Shown: positions 45,256 to 52,834 of the stretch, in pieces
How positions within the stretch are numbered: position 1 is the stretch's first letter
Layout: each line of letters opens with the position of its first letter
DNA from: Polaromonas vacuolata
Lineage (GTDB): Bacteria > Pseudomonadota > Gammaproteobacteria > Burkholderiales > Burkholderiaceae_C
NCBI RefSeq assembly: GCF_012584515.1
Contig: NZ_CP051461.1
Location: forward strand, 2,785,501 to 2,849,500
Length of the DNA stretch: 64,000 nt
Reading direction: 5' to 3'
Made by a program: the position numbers and the translations under genes
The notes under the pieces: generated by a model
What the model saw: only the letters and a program-made list of their open reading frames with translations
What the model was told of the DNA's origin: nothing
Databases searched by the model: none

Positions 45256-46043
45256 TGGGAATTTTTAATCAATGTGGGCGTGCGAAAGCCTTTGCTAATT
45301 GCCTCGGCGATGCGCTGGCTCACTTCGTTGGCTAACAAACGGCCTTTGTTCGCGTCAGACCCTAATGCGGATGACAAGACGCCAGAAGGCGGCACCCAGT
45401 CTGTGCGGCTGGGATAAATATCGTAGGGCGGGAAATCGGCCGGGCCTTCGTTGGGGATTAAATCCAAGCGCACTAGCGAAGGGTGGTAGTGCAGCATCAT
45501 GGAAGTTTCCATCACCGCTGCGTGTTCCAACGCAAAACCGGGAAAGCCGTCCGGGAAAACATGGGCCAGCGTTTCTGCTGTCATAAAGTCCCAATACTCT
45601 AGGCGCATGACTTCTAGCTGCGAGCCAGCGCCAACATCACGCAGACCCAAATCAATACCTTCAATTAAAAACCACTGGTTTTCATAGTGACCATTTAAAA
45701 CCACTAACTTGGTTGCGCCATGGCGCGCGAACTCTCTGACGGCGTCGCGCACCGAGCCGATTAAAGTTGCCGCATCGACACTGGTGGTGCCGCAAAAATG
45801 TTGACCACCGCCGCACTTGGGTTGTGATTTATAGCCATATGACAAGGTCGGCGCAACCAGACCGCCGACCAATGCTGCGGCATCCGCAGCGACTGAAGCC
45901 GAGAGCAAACCATCAGTGCCCAGCGGCAAATGCGGGCCGTGTTGCTCTAGTGCGCCAACGGGCAAAAATATAGGCGGCGCAGTATTTTTAATTCGGCTTT
46001 GGTAATCCATCCAAGACAGCTGATTCATCCATACAGTGCTCAT
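45252..46043 (-). CDS. Creatininase-family amidohydrolase
   Basis: 263-residue protein close in pattern to Pseudomonas creatininase (creatinine to creatine): PVGALEQHGPHLPLGTDGLL with metal ligands Glu33, His35, Asp44; YGYKSQPKCGGGQHFCGTTSVDAATLIGSV; NGHYEN with His119 and Glu121; EYWDF with Trp151; EH with His174. Aligned from memory with P. putida creatininase, all metal ligands and Trp154 and His178 are kept, but flap Trp174 is Phe170 here. It may thus open a different cyclic guanidino or amide substrate. Start at ATG 46043 behind AAGGA; 45 bases after the transporter gene. Confidence 0.88.
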   Translation of the reverse strand: MSTVWMNQLSWMDYQSRIKNTAPPIFLPVGALEQHGPHLPLGTDGLLSASVAADAAALVGGLVAPTLSYGYKSQPKCGGGQHFCGTTSVDAATLIGSVRDAVREFARHGATKLVVLNGHYENQWFLIEGIDLGLRDVGAGSQLEVMRLEYWDFMTAETLAHVFPDGFPGFALEHAAVMETSMMLHYHPSLVRLDLIPNEGPADFPPYDIYPSRTDWVPPSGVLSSALGSDANKGRLLANEVSQRIAEAISKGFRTPTLIKNSQ

Positions 46044-46088
46044 ACTCAATCCTTTAAACGTCGATTTAAATCATCAAACTGCTGTCAA

Positions 46089-47012
46089 TCAAGTCGGCAG
46101 GATTGGCGCTTCTGCGCTTGTATCGGTGGCCTCAATCAGCGCCGCGCAGCCAATCAAAGCCCCGCCTAGCCATTCAATCGCGGATAAATTTCCACCACCA
46201 AACCAAGTCGCGGTGAGTACTGCGACCAATAGTTCAGACAACATCGCCACGCCAGCGCGGCCGGTTTCCATGTGCGTGACACCAAACTGCCAAGTCACAG
46301 TCGCTAGCAACATCCAACCAAAACCGTAAGCCAGCACAGCCAGTACTGAGCCCGCTGTCAAGGACGGAACACTTGCGCCCTGCCCCAACATCCAAAACCC
46401 CGACAGCACGCCGCAGCCAATAAAAACCGATGCGGTTTTTGAGCGAATCGGAATGCGTTGACCAGCGCGCGCCAACACGTTGTTGCCCGCAAACGCCAAA
46501 CCGGCGGACAGGGCTAAATAATCCGCCAGACTCAAAGCAGTAGTGAAAGCCTGACTGCCGCCCAGCACCAACCACAAACCAGCAATCGCCACAACCACGG
46601 CCAACTTACGCCGACGGCTGACCGTCTCACCCAAAAACAAATACCCACCCAGCACTGACCATACCGGCGCGAGATAAAAAAGAAACATCACCCTAACCAC
46701 ATCGCCCAGCATCAAGGCATTGACAAACGATGTATTGGCCCAGCCACCAACCAGCGCAAGAGCCAGCAAAATAGCCGTTTGCTGGCGCCACATAGCGCGC
46801 TCGCGCCAAAGCCAAATACCCAGCACAAGTCCGACCGGGCCGTAGGCTAGTAAGGACAGCGTGGGGCCAGACAAACCAATATCCACAAACTGTTTTAGCG
46901 GCCACCAAGTTAAGCCAAATAGCGAGGAAGAAAACAACAGCACCAAAATCGGTAATGCTGCGCCCGTTGAAGCGCTTGCTAGTTTCATAGTTGTTTGACT
47001 TTTTTTATCCAT
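46089..47012 (-). CDS. EamA/DMT-family transporter
   Basis: 307-residue membrane protein with ten hydrophobic segments in two EamA repeats (PILVLLFSSSLFGLTWWPLKQFV to LWLVLGG; then ALSLADYLALSAGLAFAGNNVLA to LIGCAALIEATD). DMT family members export or import metabolites. Other guanidine-I riboswitches control SMR-type guanidinium exporters (Gdx); this EamA protein is a different DMT branch, so efflux of guanidine or of a pathway intermediate is only a suggestion. Its ATG overlaps the SDR stop (TGATG). Confidence 0.88.
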   Translation of the reverse strand: MDKKSQTTMKLASASTGAALPILVLLFSSSLFGLTWWPLKQFVDIGLSGPTLSLLAYGPVGLVLGIWLWRERAMWRQQTAILLALALVGGWANTSFVNALMLGDVVRVMFLFYLAPVWSVLGGYLFLGETVSRRRKLAVVVAIAGLWLVLGGSQAFTTALSLADYLALSAGLAFAGNNVLARAGQRIPIRSKTASVFIGCGVLSGFWMLGQGASVPSLTAGSVLAVLAYGFGWMLLATVTWQFGVTHMETGRAGVAMLSELLVAVLTATWFGGGNLSAIEWLGGALIGCAALIEATDTSAEAPILPT

Positions 47013-47776
47013 CAAGGCATGACCGATCCGCCGTTCGGCCCGAGTACTTGACCGCAATAAAAGCGTGATAAATCAGAGGCTAAAAATAAGGCCGTGGCGG
47101 CAATTTCTTCCGGCTCGGCAATGCGCTGCTGGGGTATGTCTTTTTCTTTCGCCATGCATTCGGCACTCATGCTGTCGATTGAAACCATGACGGTATTAAC
47201 CGGGCCGGGCGCAATCGCATTGATGCGAATATCCGGCGCAAACTCAAGCGCCAAAGATTTTGTCAAACCAATAACGCCAGCCTTGGCCGCGCAGTAAGGC
47301 GCAAATTGCGCGCGGCCTATCAAGGCTAAATCCGACGCGATATTGATGATGACGCCGCGGCGAAGATTCAGCATAGACGGCAGAAATGCGCGTGACATTA
47401 AAAACACGGATTTCAAATCACACGCCAACATCCGGTCCCAATCGGCTTCTGTGGTTTCCAAAAATGGAATCTCGGCGATGATGCCGGCGTTATTTACCAA
47501 AATATCTATCGGCCCAATAGCGCTTTCAACCCAAGCGGTCATTCGCTCAACGTCTAGCGCCAAACTCACATCCGCCTCAAAAGCCCAAGCCTTCACGCCC
47601 ATGGTTTGAATCTCTTGCACCAAGGCTTGAGCCTCTGAAGTGCTTGCCAAATGATTCACCACCACCGACGCACCAGCCGCCGCAAAAGCCAAGGCAGTCG
47701 CGCGGCCTATGCCGGTGGCCGCACCGGTTATCAACGCTGTGCGGCCGGCTAAAGACAAACTCAAAACAGACGTCAT
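47012..47776 (-). CDS. Short-chain dehydrogenase/reductase
   Basis: 254-residue NAD(P)-dependent SDR: GRTALITGAATGIGRATALAFA (cofactor loop TGxxxGIG), NNAGII, catalytic Ser in IINIASD, Tyr and Lys in APYCAAKAGVIG, and INAIAPGPVNTVM. In this operon it could oxidise an alcohol made by the neighbouring hydroxylase-like enzyme (inference). The ATG at 47776 overlaps the desaturase stop (TGATG); an in-frame TTG one codon upstream is ignored. Confidence 0.9.
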   Translation of the reverse strand: MTSVLSLSLAGRTALITGAATGIGRATALAFAAAGASVVVNHLASTSEAQALVQEIQTMGVKAWAFEADVSLALDVERMTAWVESAIGPIDILVNNAGIIAEIPFLETTEADWDRMLACDLKSVFLMSRAFLPSMLNLRRGVIINIASDLALIGRAQFAPYCAAKAGVIGLTKSLALEFAPDIRINAIAPGPVNTVMVSIDSMSAECMAKEKDIPQQRIAEPEEIAATALFLASDLSRFYCGQVLGPNGGSVMP

Positions 47777-48789
47777 CAAACTGCCGTCAAAAAAGAAACA
47801 CCCACGGCGCCTAGAAAACCATCGGCTCTGCCCTTAACGCCTAAGTCTTGCACTTGACCGTAGTCGACCGCCAACACGCGTTTAACCCGATTGATGTGAA
47901 AGCTGCGCAGCAATTCGCCGACCGTGATTAACTGCGCATACTGCACCGGATACAGCTCTTTATGAAACTCAGGCAGGCGATGCCAAGGCGCGGTAGGTCG
48001 CTCGTGGTGCGCATTATGAAAACCAAAATTCAGCCAAATTAAATTTAAAAAACCAGACTTCAAACCGACGATGTCGCTATAGGTATTGGCTTGCTCGTAC
48101 TCGCGGTCGCGCAGCTTATCAGCCGGCAAGGGTTTGTCGTCGAGAACTGGGTAAGACTCATAGGTGTGCTGAAAGCAATCGGCAAAACGCAAGGCTGTGA
48201 CAAACACCAAATAGGCGGCGAAATAAAGCACCAAGGCTTTGAGTGACCACAAGCCCAAAGCAATCCACGCAGATAAACGCAGCGCGCCCACAACCAGCAC
48301 ACGGCGACGGCCAGCGCGTTTGCGTTCATCAGTAAACGGCACAAGCATGACAAAGCCGCGCATTAAAAATTCAACCGCTGGAAAGTAAGCCCATTCCAAG
48401 GCTAAGACGCTGTTGCGAAACCATGCCGGCGAGCGGTTTAAAAAACCGCGCACATCAAAGGTAATCACATCGGCGCGCTCGACATGGTGGCGCATATGTT
48501 TTTTGCGCATGTCAGAAAAATTGGCAAAGCAGCTGCCGTTAATGATACTCATGACACTGCCCCAACGCTCATTCGCGGCGGGGGTTTTAAAAATCGCGTA
48601 GTGCGCAAATTCGTGAATAAAGTAAGCCGACCAAATCAAAGTTTGGGCGACCAATAAAAAGCCCAAAACATTGAGCATCCAATTAGCCGAACCGAGTAGT
48701 CCCACCCCAGCGATATACGCCAGAATTGTCCAAGCCATTGCCAGTACGTTGGGCCAAACACCATCGGCATAGCGAAAAACAGAAGTCAT
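47776..48789 (-). CDS. Membrane fatty-acid-desaturase-like di-iron enzyme
   Basis: 337-residue integral membrane protein with the three histidine boxes of the desaturase/hydroxylase superfamily: HEFAH (59-63), HMRHH (98-102) and HNAHHERP near residue 260. Several hydrophobic spans surround them. The superfamily includes acyl desaturases, alkane and xylene hydroxylases and N-alkyl hydroxylases. Position under a guanidine riboswitch with SDR and creatininase favours a hydroxylase of a guanidino substrate, but lipid desaturation cannot be excluded. Good ribosome-binding site (AAGGGC). An intrinsic terminator separates it from the upstream binding-protein gene. Confidence 0.88.
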   Translation of the reverse strand: MTSVFRYADGVWPNVLAMAWTILAYIAGVGLLGSANWMLNVLGFLLVAQTLIWSAYFIHEFAHYAIFKTPAANERWGSVMSIINGSCFANFSDMRKKHMRHHVERADVITFDVRGFLNRSPAWFRNSVLALEWAYFPAVEFLMRGFVMLVPFTDERKRAGRRRVLVVGALRLSAWIALGLWSLKALVLYFAAYLVFVTALRFADCFQHTYESYPVLDDKPLPADKLRDREYEQANTYSDIVGLKSGFLNLIWLNFGFHNAHHERPTAPWHRLPEFHKELYPVQYAQLITVGELLRSFHINRVKRVLAVDYGQVQDLGVKGRADGFLGAVGVSFLTAV

Positions 48790-48809
48790 GATGAAAAGCC
48801 CTTAACGCA

Positions 48810-48854
48810 AAAAAATAAAAACCTTCAGCAAGAAAACTAATTCGCTTGCTGAAG
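48810..48854 (-). terminator. Intrinsic terminator inside the riboswitch-1 operon
   Basis: A perfect 10-bp stem CTTCAGCAAG/CTTGCTGAAG with a 12-base loop, followed in the minus direction by GTTTTTATTTTTTT, lies between binding-protein and desaturase genes. It should stop much of the transcript and favour the binding protein over the downstream enzymes. Confidence 0.88.
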
Positions 48855-48874
48855 AAAAAAGCCGGTCTTAAAAA

Positions 48875-49909
48875 TTATTTTTTAAGCAAGGCGTTAACGA
48901 ACTGGGCATCAAAAGTCAAGGCAGCTGCCGGCAAGGCTTTGATCTGGCCTTTGTCTTTGAGAATCTGACCAATAATTTCGCCACTGGCGTAATAAGAGGT
49001 TGTGTCTTTAGACAAGGTAAACGCTTTGGGCATTTCAGCGACGGGAATGTTGTAGACGCCAGCTAACTGCTCTTTGACTTCTTTGGGCGAAATACCCATG
49101 AATTTGCCAATGATTTTTGCCGACTCTTCTGGCTTGGCTTTCATGTAAGCCATGCCGTCGATATAAGCTTTGATGACGCCAGCGATTTCTGTTGGCTTGG
49201 CTTTGATGACTTTTTCGTCAAACACCATCACGTCGGCAATCAAACCAGGTGCATTTTTTGAAGAAAAAATCACCTTGAATTTTTGACCACCACCTTGGCT
49301 CAAAATCTGCGACAAGCTTGGCTCATAAGTCACACCACTTGGCATTTGGCCAGAGGCCATAGCAGCCGGTACGGCTTCTGGCGTCATGCTCACCGGGGTG
49401 ATGTCTTTGTCAGTCATACCCTTGGTTTTAAGCGCGTAGGAAATCAAAAAATCCGATGGTGAGAGCGGATTAAAACCAACTTTTTTACCCTTTAAATCAG
49501 CCACGGTTTTAATGCTGCTGTCGACCACAATCGCGTCGCCACCGTTCGAGTAATCAATCGGCATGACCACTTTTTGCCTCTGACCATTAGCGACTTGGCC
49601 AATCACTTGGTCATACGTGAGGTGACCACCGTCGATAGCGCCAGAGGCAATTGCTGGCGGAATTAATGCTGGGTCGGTGAAAACCTGAAGAGAAACTTTG
49701 AGGTTGTATTTTTTATAAAAGTCTAGTGCTTCAGCAACATAAAAAGGGCCGTAGCCAATCCAGACAATCGTGCCAATTTTCATCGATGCGGGGGCGGCAA
49801 AACTGGCGGCTGCGACCATGGTGAGTGCAAAACCCAGAATCGGTTTGCTCAGGCGAGACAGCAACGAGCGGGATTCTTGGCTTGAAAGTGAGAGGCTAGA
49901 AGAACGCAT
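48875..49909 (-). CDS. ABC transporter substrate-binding protein, NitT/TauT type (guanidine uptake)
   Basis: 344-residue periplasmic binding protein. Signal peptide with core ILGFALTMVAAASFAAP, then the NMT1/SsuA pattern: MKIGTIVWIGYGPFYVAEALDFYKKYNLKVSLQVFTDPA, IASGAIDGGHLTYDQVI, DLKGKKVGFNPLSPSDFLISYALKTKG. Start at ATG 49909, behind CCAGGAG; the frame runs further upstream only through the riboswitch. Directly behind guanidine riboswitch 1. No permease or ATPase in this operon: the partners are most likely those at 41695-43354. Confidence 0.92.
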   Translation of the reverse strand: MRSSSLSLSSQESRSLLSRLSKPILGFALTMVAAASFAAPASMKIGTIVWIGYGPFYVAEALDFYKKYNLKVSLQVFTDPALIPPAIASGAIDGGHLTYDQVIGQVANGQRQKVVMPIDYSNGGDAIVVDSSIKTVADLKGKKVGFNPLSPSDFLISYALKTKGMTDKDITPVSMTPEAVPAAMASGQMPSGVTYEPSLSQILSQGGGQKFKVIFSSKNAPGLIADVMVFDEKVIKAKPTEIAGVIKAYIDGMAYMKAKPEESAKIIGKFMGISPKEVKEQLAGVYNIPVAEMPKAFTLSKDTTSYYASGEIIGQILKDKGQIKALPAAALTFDAQFVNALLKK

Positions 49910-49955
49910 GGAAAAACTCCTGGAGTAAAAAATGGGGCGCAGAAAAGTACGACTT

Positions 49956-50067
49956 GTACATCTGTCTCCCGGGCTTTTATCCCTCCGTGTAATCTCTTGC
50001 GAGACCGGCACACTCTCGGACCAGACATCCTGTGATTGAAAACAACCTTGGACCGGAACCCTAGTAC
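49956..50067 (-). promoter_or_regulatory. Guanidine-I (ykkC) riboswitch 1
   Basis: Minus-strand leader with CTAGGGTTCCGG, CTGGTCCGAGAG and ACGGAGGGATAAAAGCCCGGGAG in order, nearly the same blocks as riboswitch 2. A short GTAC/GTAC pairing closes it. It ends about 47 bases before the binding-protein ATG. Guanidine should induce the operon. The terminator at 48810 is after the first gene and not part of the aptamer switch. Confidence 0.94.
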
Positions 50068-50127
50068 GCCTACGTTCTAGCATTTGCACAGTTTTGTACA
50101 AATCGCTTTTCATGCAATGGTGCTGTA

Positions 50128-50143
50128 CGCAATAGCCATGCCA
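50128..50143 (-). promoter_or_regulatory. Candidate sigma-54 promoter before riboswitch 1
   Basis: Minus-strand TGGCATGGCTATTGCG keeps TGGCA and TTGC with the GG-GC distance of 12. Predicted start near 50117, about 50 bases before the riboswitch core. Confidence 0.6.
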
Positions 50144-50205
50144 ACGTGCACAGCGCTAAAAACACTAAAACGCAGCGCAGGCGCACTTATACGCACTGCA
50201 AAAGC

Positions 50206-50300
50206 GCACCACACGGCGCAATGCACTGTTTTAAAACGGCAGGCGCAAAAGCTTTCGATTTACTGACACGACTAGCTTAAAAATCTGCGCTTATGGCGCA
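50206..50300. promoter_or_regulatory. Possible shared activator sites between divergent promoters
   Basis: GCACCACACGGCGCA (50206-50220) resembles an NtrC site (GCACC-N5-GGTGC) with two mismatches; TGCGCTTATGGCGCA (50286-50300) is a perfect TGCGC/GCGCA inverted repeat with a 5-base spacer. Both lie between the two outward sigma-54 promoters. Weak evidence. Confidence 0.35.
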
Positions 50301-50318
50301 TAAAACAACTGGTAACAC

Positions 50319-50334
50319 TGGCACGAAACCTGCA
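50319..50334 (+). promoter_or_regulatory. Sigma-54 promoter of the porin gene
   Basis: TGGCACGAAACCTGCA is an almost exact -24/-12 match (TGGCACG-N4-TTGCA, one mismatch). The predicted start near 50346 leaves a leader of about 50 bases before the porin ATG. Confidence 0.72.
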
Positions 50335-50394
50335 GATACAAATTCGTGCATTTTTCACCTTGGTTTTTTTAGTTCTTCTACACACGGACTCTTT

Positions 50395-51195
50395 ATGAAA
50401 ATTTTCTTATCTTCTGGTTTAGTGTTGGCTTCATTGCTTGTGTCAGGCGCCGCAATGGCTCAAACCGCCGCCCCTACTGCTGCTGCAGAACCAGAATTTA
50501 CGCTGGGCTACAACTTGGGTCTGACCAGCGATTACCGGGTTCGCGGCATGTCGCAAACAGCTTTCAAAACGGCTGTGCAAGGCGGTGTTGATTACGCCAA
50601 CAAAAATGGTATTTACTTGGGCTTGGCCGCATCAAATGTAAGTTGGGTCAAAGAATTCAATGGCGCTACCAAAGGTAGTTACGAGGTCGATTTGTATGGC
50701 GGCTACAAAGGCGCGATCAATAAAGATTTCTCTTATGACATCGGCCTTATCACTTACCGCTATCCGGGCAATGACTCAGGCGTCGCCAATCCGGCGCGCA
50801 ATGTGGCAGCCGGCGCTTACTCTAAAGCCGACACCACAGAAATTTACGGCGCTTTGACATACACCATGTTCACGTTTAAATACAGCCGCAGCACCGGTGA
50901 CTTTCTGGGCAACTTAAAAAGCTCGGGCAGCCAGTACTTTGACTTAAGCGCCGCATTTGATCTTGGCGACGGCATGACGATTACTCCGCATATCGGCCGT
51001 CAGTTAATACCAAATCAAAACAGTTTGGGCAACTACTCGGACGCATCACTGAGCTTTAGCAAAGACTTTGGCTCAGGCCTTGTGGCCAGCATTGCCGGTG
51101 TTACGACGAACGCGAACCGGACTTTCTACAGCGATACCAATGGCCGGTTTCTGGGTAAAAGCGGTTTGTTGGTTGGTGTGAAATATTCGTTTTAA
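50395..51195 (+). CDS. TorF family putative porin
   Basis: 266-residue outer membrane protein of the TorF/Gcw_chp family. Signal peptide to AAMAQ, then amphipathic beta-strands (FTLGYNLGLTSDYRVRGMSQTAFKTAVQGGVDYANKNGIYLGLAASNV, DLYGGYKGAINKDFSYDIGLITYRYPG) and a C-terminal Phe (VGVKYSF) typical of outer membrane barrels. ATG at 50395 starts the signal peptide; the frame is open 34 codons upstream, across the promoter. Divergent from the guanidine operon with a strong sigma-54 site, so it may take in nitrogen compounds when nitrogen is short. Confidence 0.88.
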   Translation: MKIFLSSGLVLASLLVSGAAMAQTAAPTAAAEPEFTLGYNLGLTSDYRVRGMSQTAFKTAVQGGVDYANKNGIYLGLAASNVSWVKEFNGATKGSYEVDLYGGYKGAINKDFSYDIGLITYRYPGNDSGVANPARNVAAGAYSKADTTEIYGALTYTMFTFKYSRSTGDFLGNLKSSGSQYFDLSAAFDLGDGMTITPHIGRQLIPNQNSLGNYSDASLSFSKDFGSGLVASIAGVTTNANRTFYSDTNGRFLGKSGLLVGVKYSF

Positions 51196-51364
51196 TTAAA
51201 AACACGCAAAACCATGCGATTCGCTAACGCACCAATACCAATGCTGATGAGCTGAAGAAACCTAGCGCTAGGTGTTTGATTGGTGTGTTGGCTTTAAGCG
51301 TTTTATGTTCAAGCCCAGCATGATCAAGCTAGGGGTCTGATTTTTTATCTACAGACCTTGAGAA

Positions 51365-52522
51365 CTAGCCCTCGCCTCTGAGCGGCGCCGAAATAAAATT
51401 TTCCTGTGACAAGGCATGAATCACGCCTCGCATGAGTCGGCTGTTATCAAACCCTAGGCTGTATTGGCGTGCGTTTGGCGAAATCGGTTGGAGCATTTTT
51501 CTCTCCACCAACTTTTTGATTTGGTAAGTAGTCTGCGCTGCGTTCATGCTTGGCATAACTTTGCTCAAGTCGGCCGCTTTAGCTACGCCCAGCTTCACCG
51601 TCGCTAACAAAACGTTTTCTTCTTGTGCTGAGATCAAGCCTCGGCTGCGTGCGTAAGTCAGTGCGGGTAGCAAAATTTGTTTGCTTAAATAGTCGTAGCG
51701 AGTGAGTTGGTCGACCTTTTTCAGCTCGGTCAAAAACCCTTGCAAGACATAGGTGCACCACTGCTCTAGGTCGACTGAAGTGCCGCTGTCTGCGCTGGAA
51801 AGCATGGCGTAATACTGGTCTCGGTCGCTGCAAAAAACAGCTGTTGGGTTTAACACCCGACCGCCTGCCTTGACGTTAAAACCGTACTTAATCATCAAGG
51901 CATAAGTCAGCAGCCTCACCACACGGCCATTGCCGTTGCCAAAGGGGTGAATCCAGCCAAAGCGATGGTGGGCCAAGGCCACCTTGATCAAGTCGTACTT
52001 GGGTGCATCAGCGCGGTTGATAAACGCCACCAGTTCTTCTATATAGCCCGGTACCTGCACAGCTTCTGGCGGCAGATGGCTTGACTGGGCAATCCGAACG
52101 GCTTTGCGGCGGTAAGCGCCGGGCGTGGCGTCGCCTTCGCGCACCAGACCCTGCACCGCCAAAGTGTGTAGCTCACGGATGAAATGCTCGGAGATCACCG
52201 ACCCCGGATCGATTGCAGTCTCAATGAAAACCATGGCTTGCTCGATGTTGTCAATTTCACGCAATTGGTCATCCGCGCTGGCGCTACCGTCTAGTGCGCT
52301 TTCAACATAGTCTGCCAATGTGGTGTGGTTACCTTCAATGCGAGCAGAACCCAAACTCTCCAATATATGAAAGACGCGCTTGAGCTGAAAAAACACCGGC
52401 GCAGGTGTGGTGCCCGCCAGTTGCAGGCGGCGTAAGTGCTCTAGCTCGGTCAGCACGTCAACTAAAGGGGAGTCAAAACTCGGGTTTATCAGCGCTAGAT
52501 GGATGTGAAAAAATTCCGGCAT
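51365..52522 (-). CDS. Fic domain protein, class II-like, with altered catalytic motif
   Basis: 385-residue Fic/DOC protein. The N-terminal inhibitory-helix motif S-A-R-I-E-G (59-64) matches (S/T)xxxE(G/N). The core motif reads HPFGNGNGR (192-200): the His, the P-loop-like Gly/Asn and Arg are kept, but the Asp/Glu that normally holds Mg2+ is Asn196. The C-terminal third looks like a winged helix ([21 protein letters not shown]), common in Fic regulators. Fic enzymes usually AMPylate proteins; loss of the acidic residue could change activity. Single gene, AT-rich upstream spacer. Confidence 0.9.
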   Translation of the reverse strand: MPEFFHIHLALINPSFDSPLVDVLTELEHLRRLQLAGTTPAPVFFQLKRVFHILESLGSARIEGNHTTLADYVESALDGSASADDQLREIDNIEQAMVFIETAIDPGSVISEHFIRELHTLAVQGLVREGDATPGAYRRKAVRIAQSSHLPPEAVQVPGYIEELVAFINRADAPKYDLIKVALAHHRFGWIHPFGNGNGRVVRLLTYALMIKYGFNVKAGGRVLNPTAVFCSDRDQYYAMLSSADSGTSVDLEQWCTYVLQGFLTELKKVDQLTRYDYLSKQILLPALTYARSRGLISAQEENVLLATVKLGVAKAADLSKVMPSMNAAQTTYQIKKLVERKMLQPISPNARQYSLGFDNSRLMRGVIHALSQENFISAPLRGEG

Positions 52523-52834
52523 GATGCTCCTTTATCTTTAATCTAGGGTAGTAGCTTTCTGTAATTTTATAAAAAAAAACCATTTAAAAACAACAATTTA
52601 TTTACTTTTTGCCAGAAGATTATCTGTAATTTCTGAAGAATACTATCTCAATATCTTGGCACTGTACAACGCTGAAATGCTATGGCCAATAAGGTAATTA
52701 CGGTTCTTATCGCTAAACCTCGGAGCCAACCAAGTAGAACAACGCAAAAAGCCGCACCAACGCAGTGAGTCACTGCATCAGTGCGGCTGAGCGGCCAAGT
52801 ACGAAAGCTTTAACAAAAGCTTTTAGCTTGACGA
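52523..52834. other. Intergenic stretch, AT-rich near the Fic start
   Basis: 312 bases. The first part (to about 52660) is AT-rich and holds the Fic promoter region; the rest holds the terminator of the gamma-glutamyltransferase operon and a short AAAGCTT/AAGCTTT hairpin near 52805-52825. No gene seen. Confidence 0.5.
52744..52788 (-). terminator. Terminator of the DUF1028-ABC-gamma-glutamyltransferase operon
   Basis: Nested stem AGCCGCAC/GTGCGGCT around GCAGTGA/TCACTGC, followed in the minus direction by TTTTTGCG. About 50 bases past the last stop codon. Confidence 0.78.

Noticed and set aside
43382..50067. Reading the two leaders as ppGpp or PRPP (ykkC subtype 2) riboswitches
   Set aside because: The aptamer blocks and gene context (guanidine carboxylase, DUF1989, NitT-type transporter) fit subtype 1. 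Covariance-model scoring of the subtypes would settle it.
49910..50113. N-terminal extension of the binding protein (open frame from 50113)
   Set aside because: It translates the riboswitch itself; the ATG at 49909 has AGGAG and begins a proper signal peptide.
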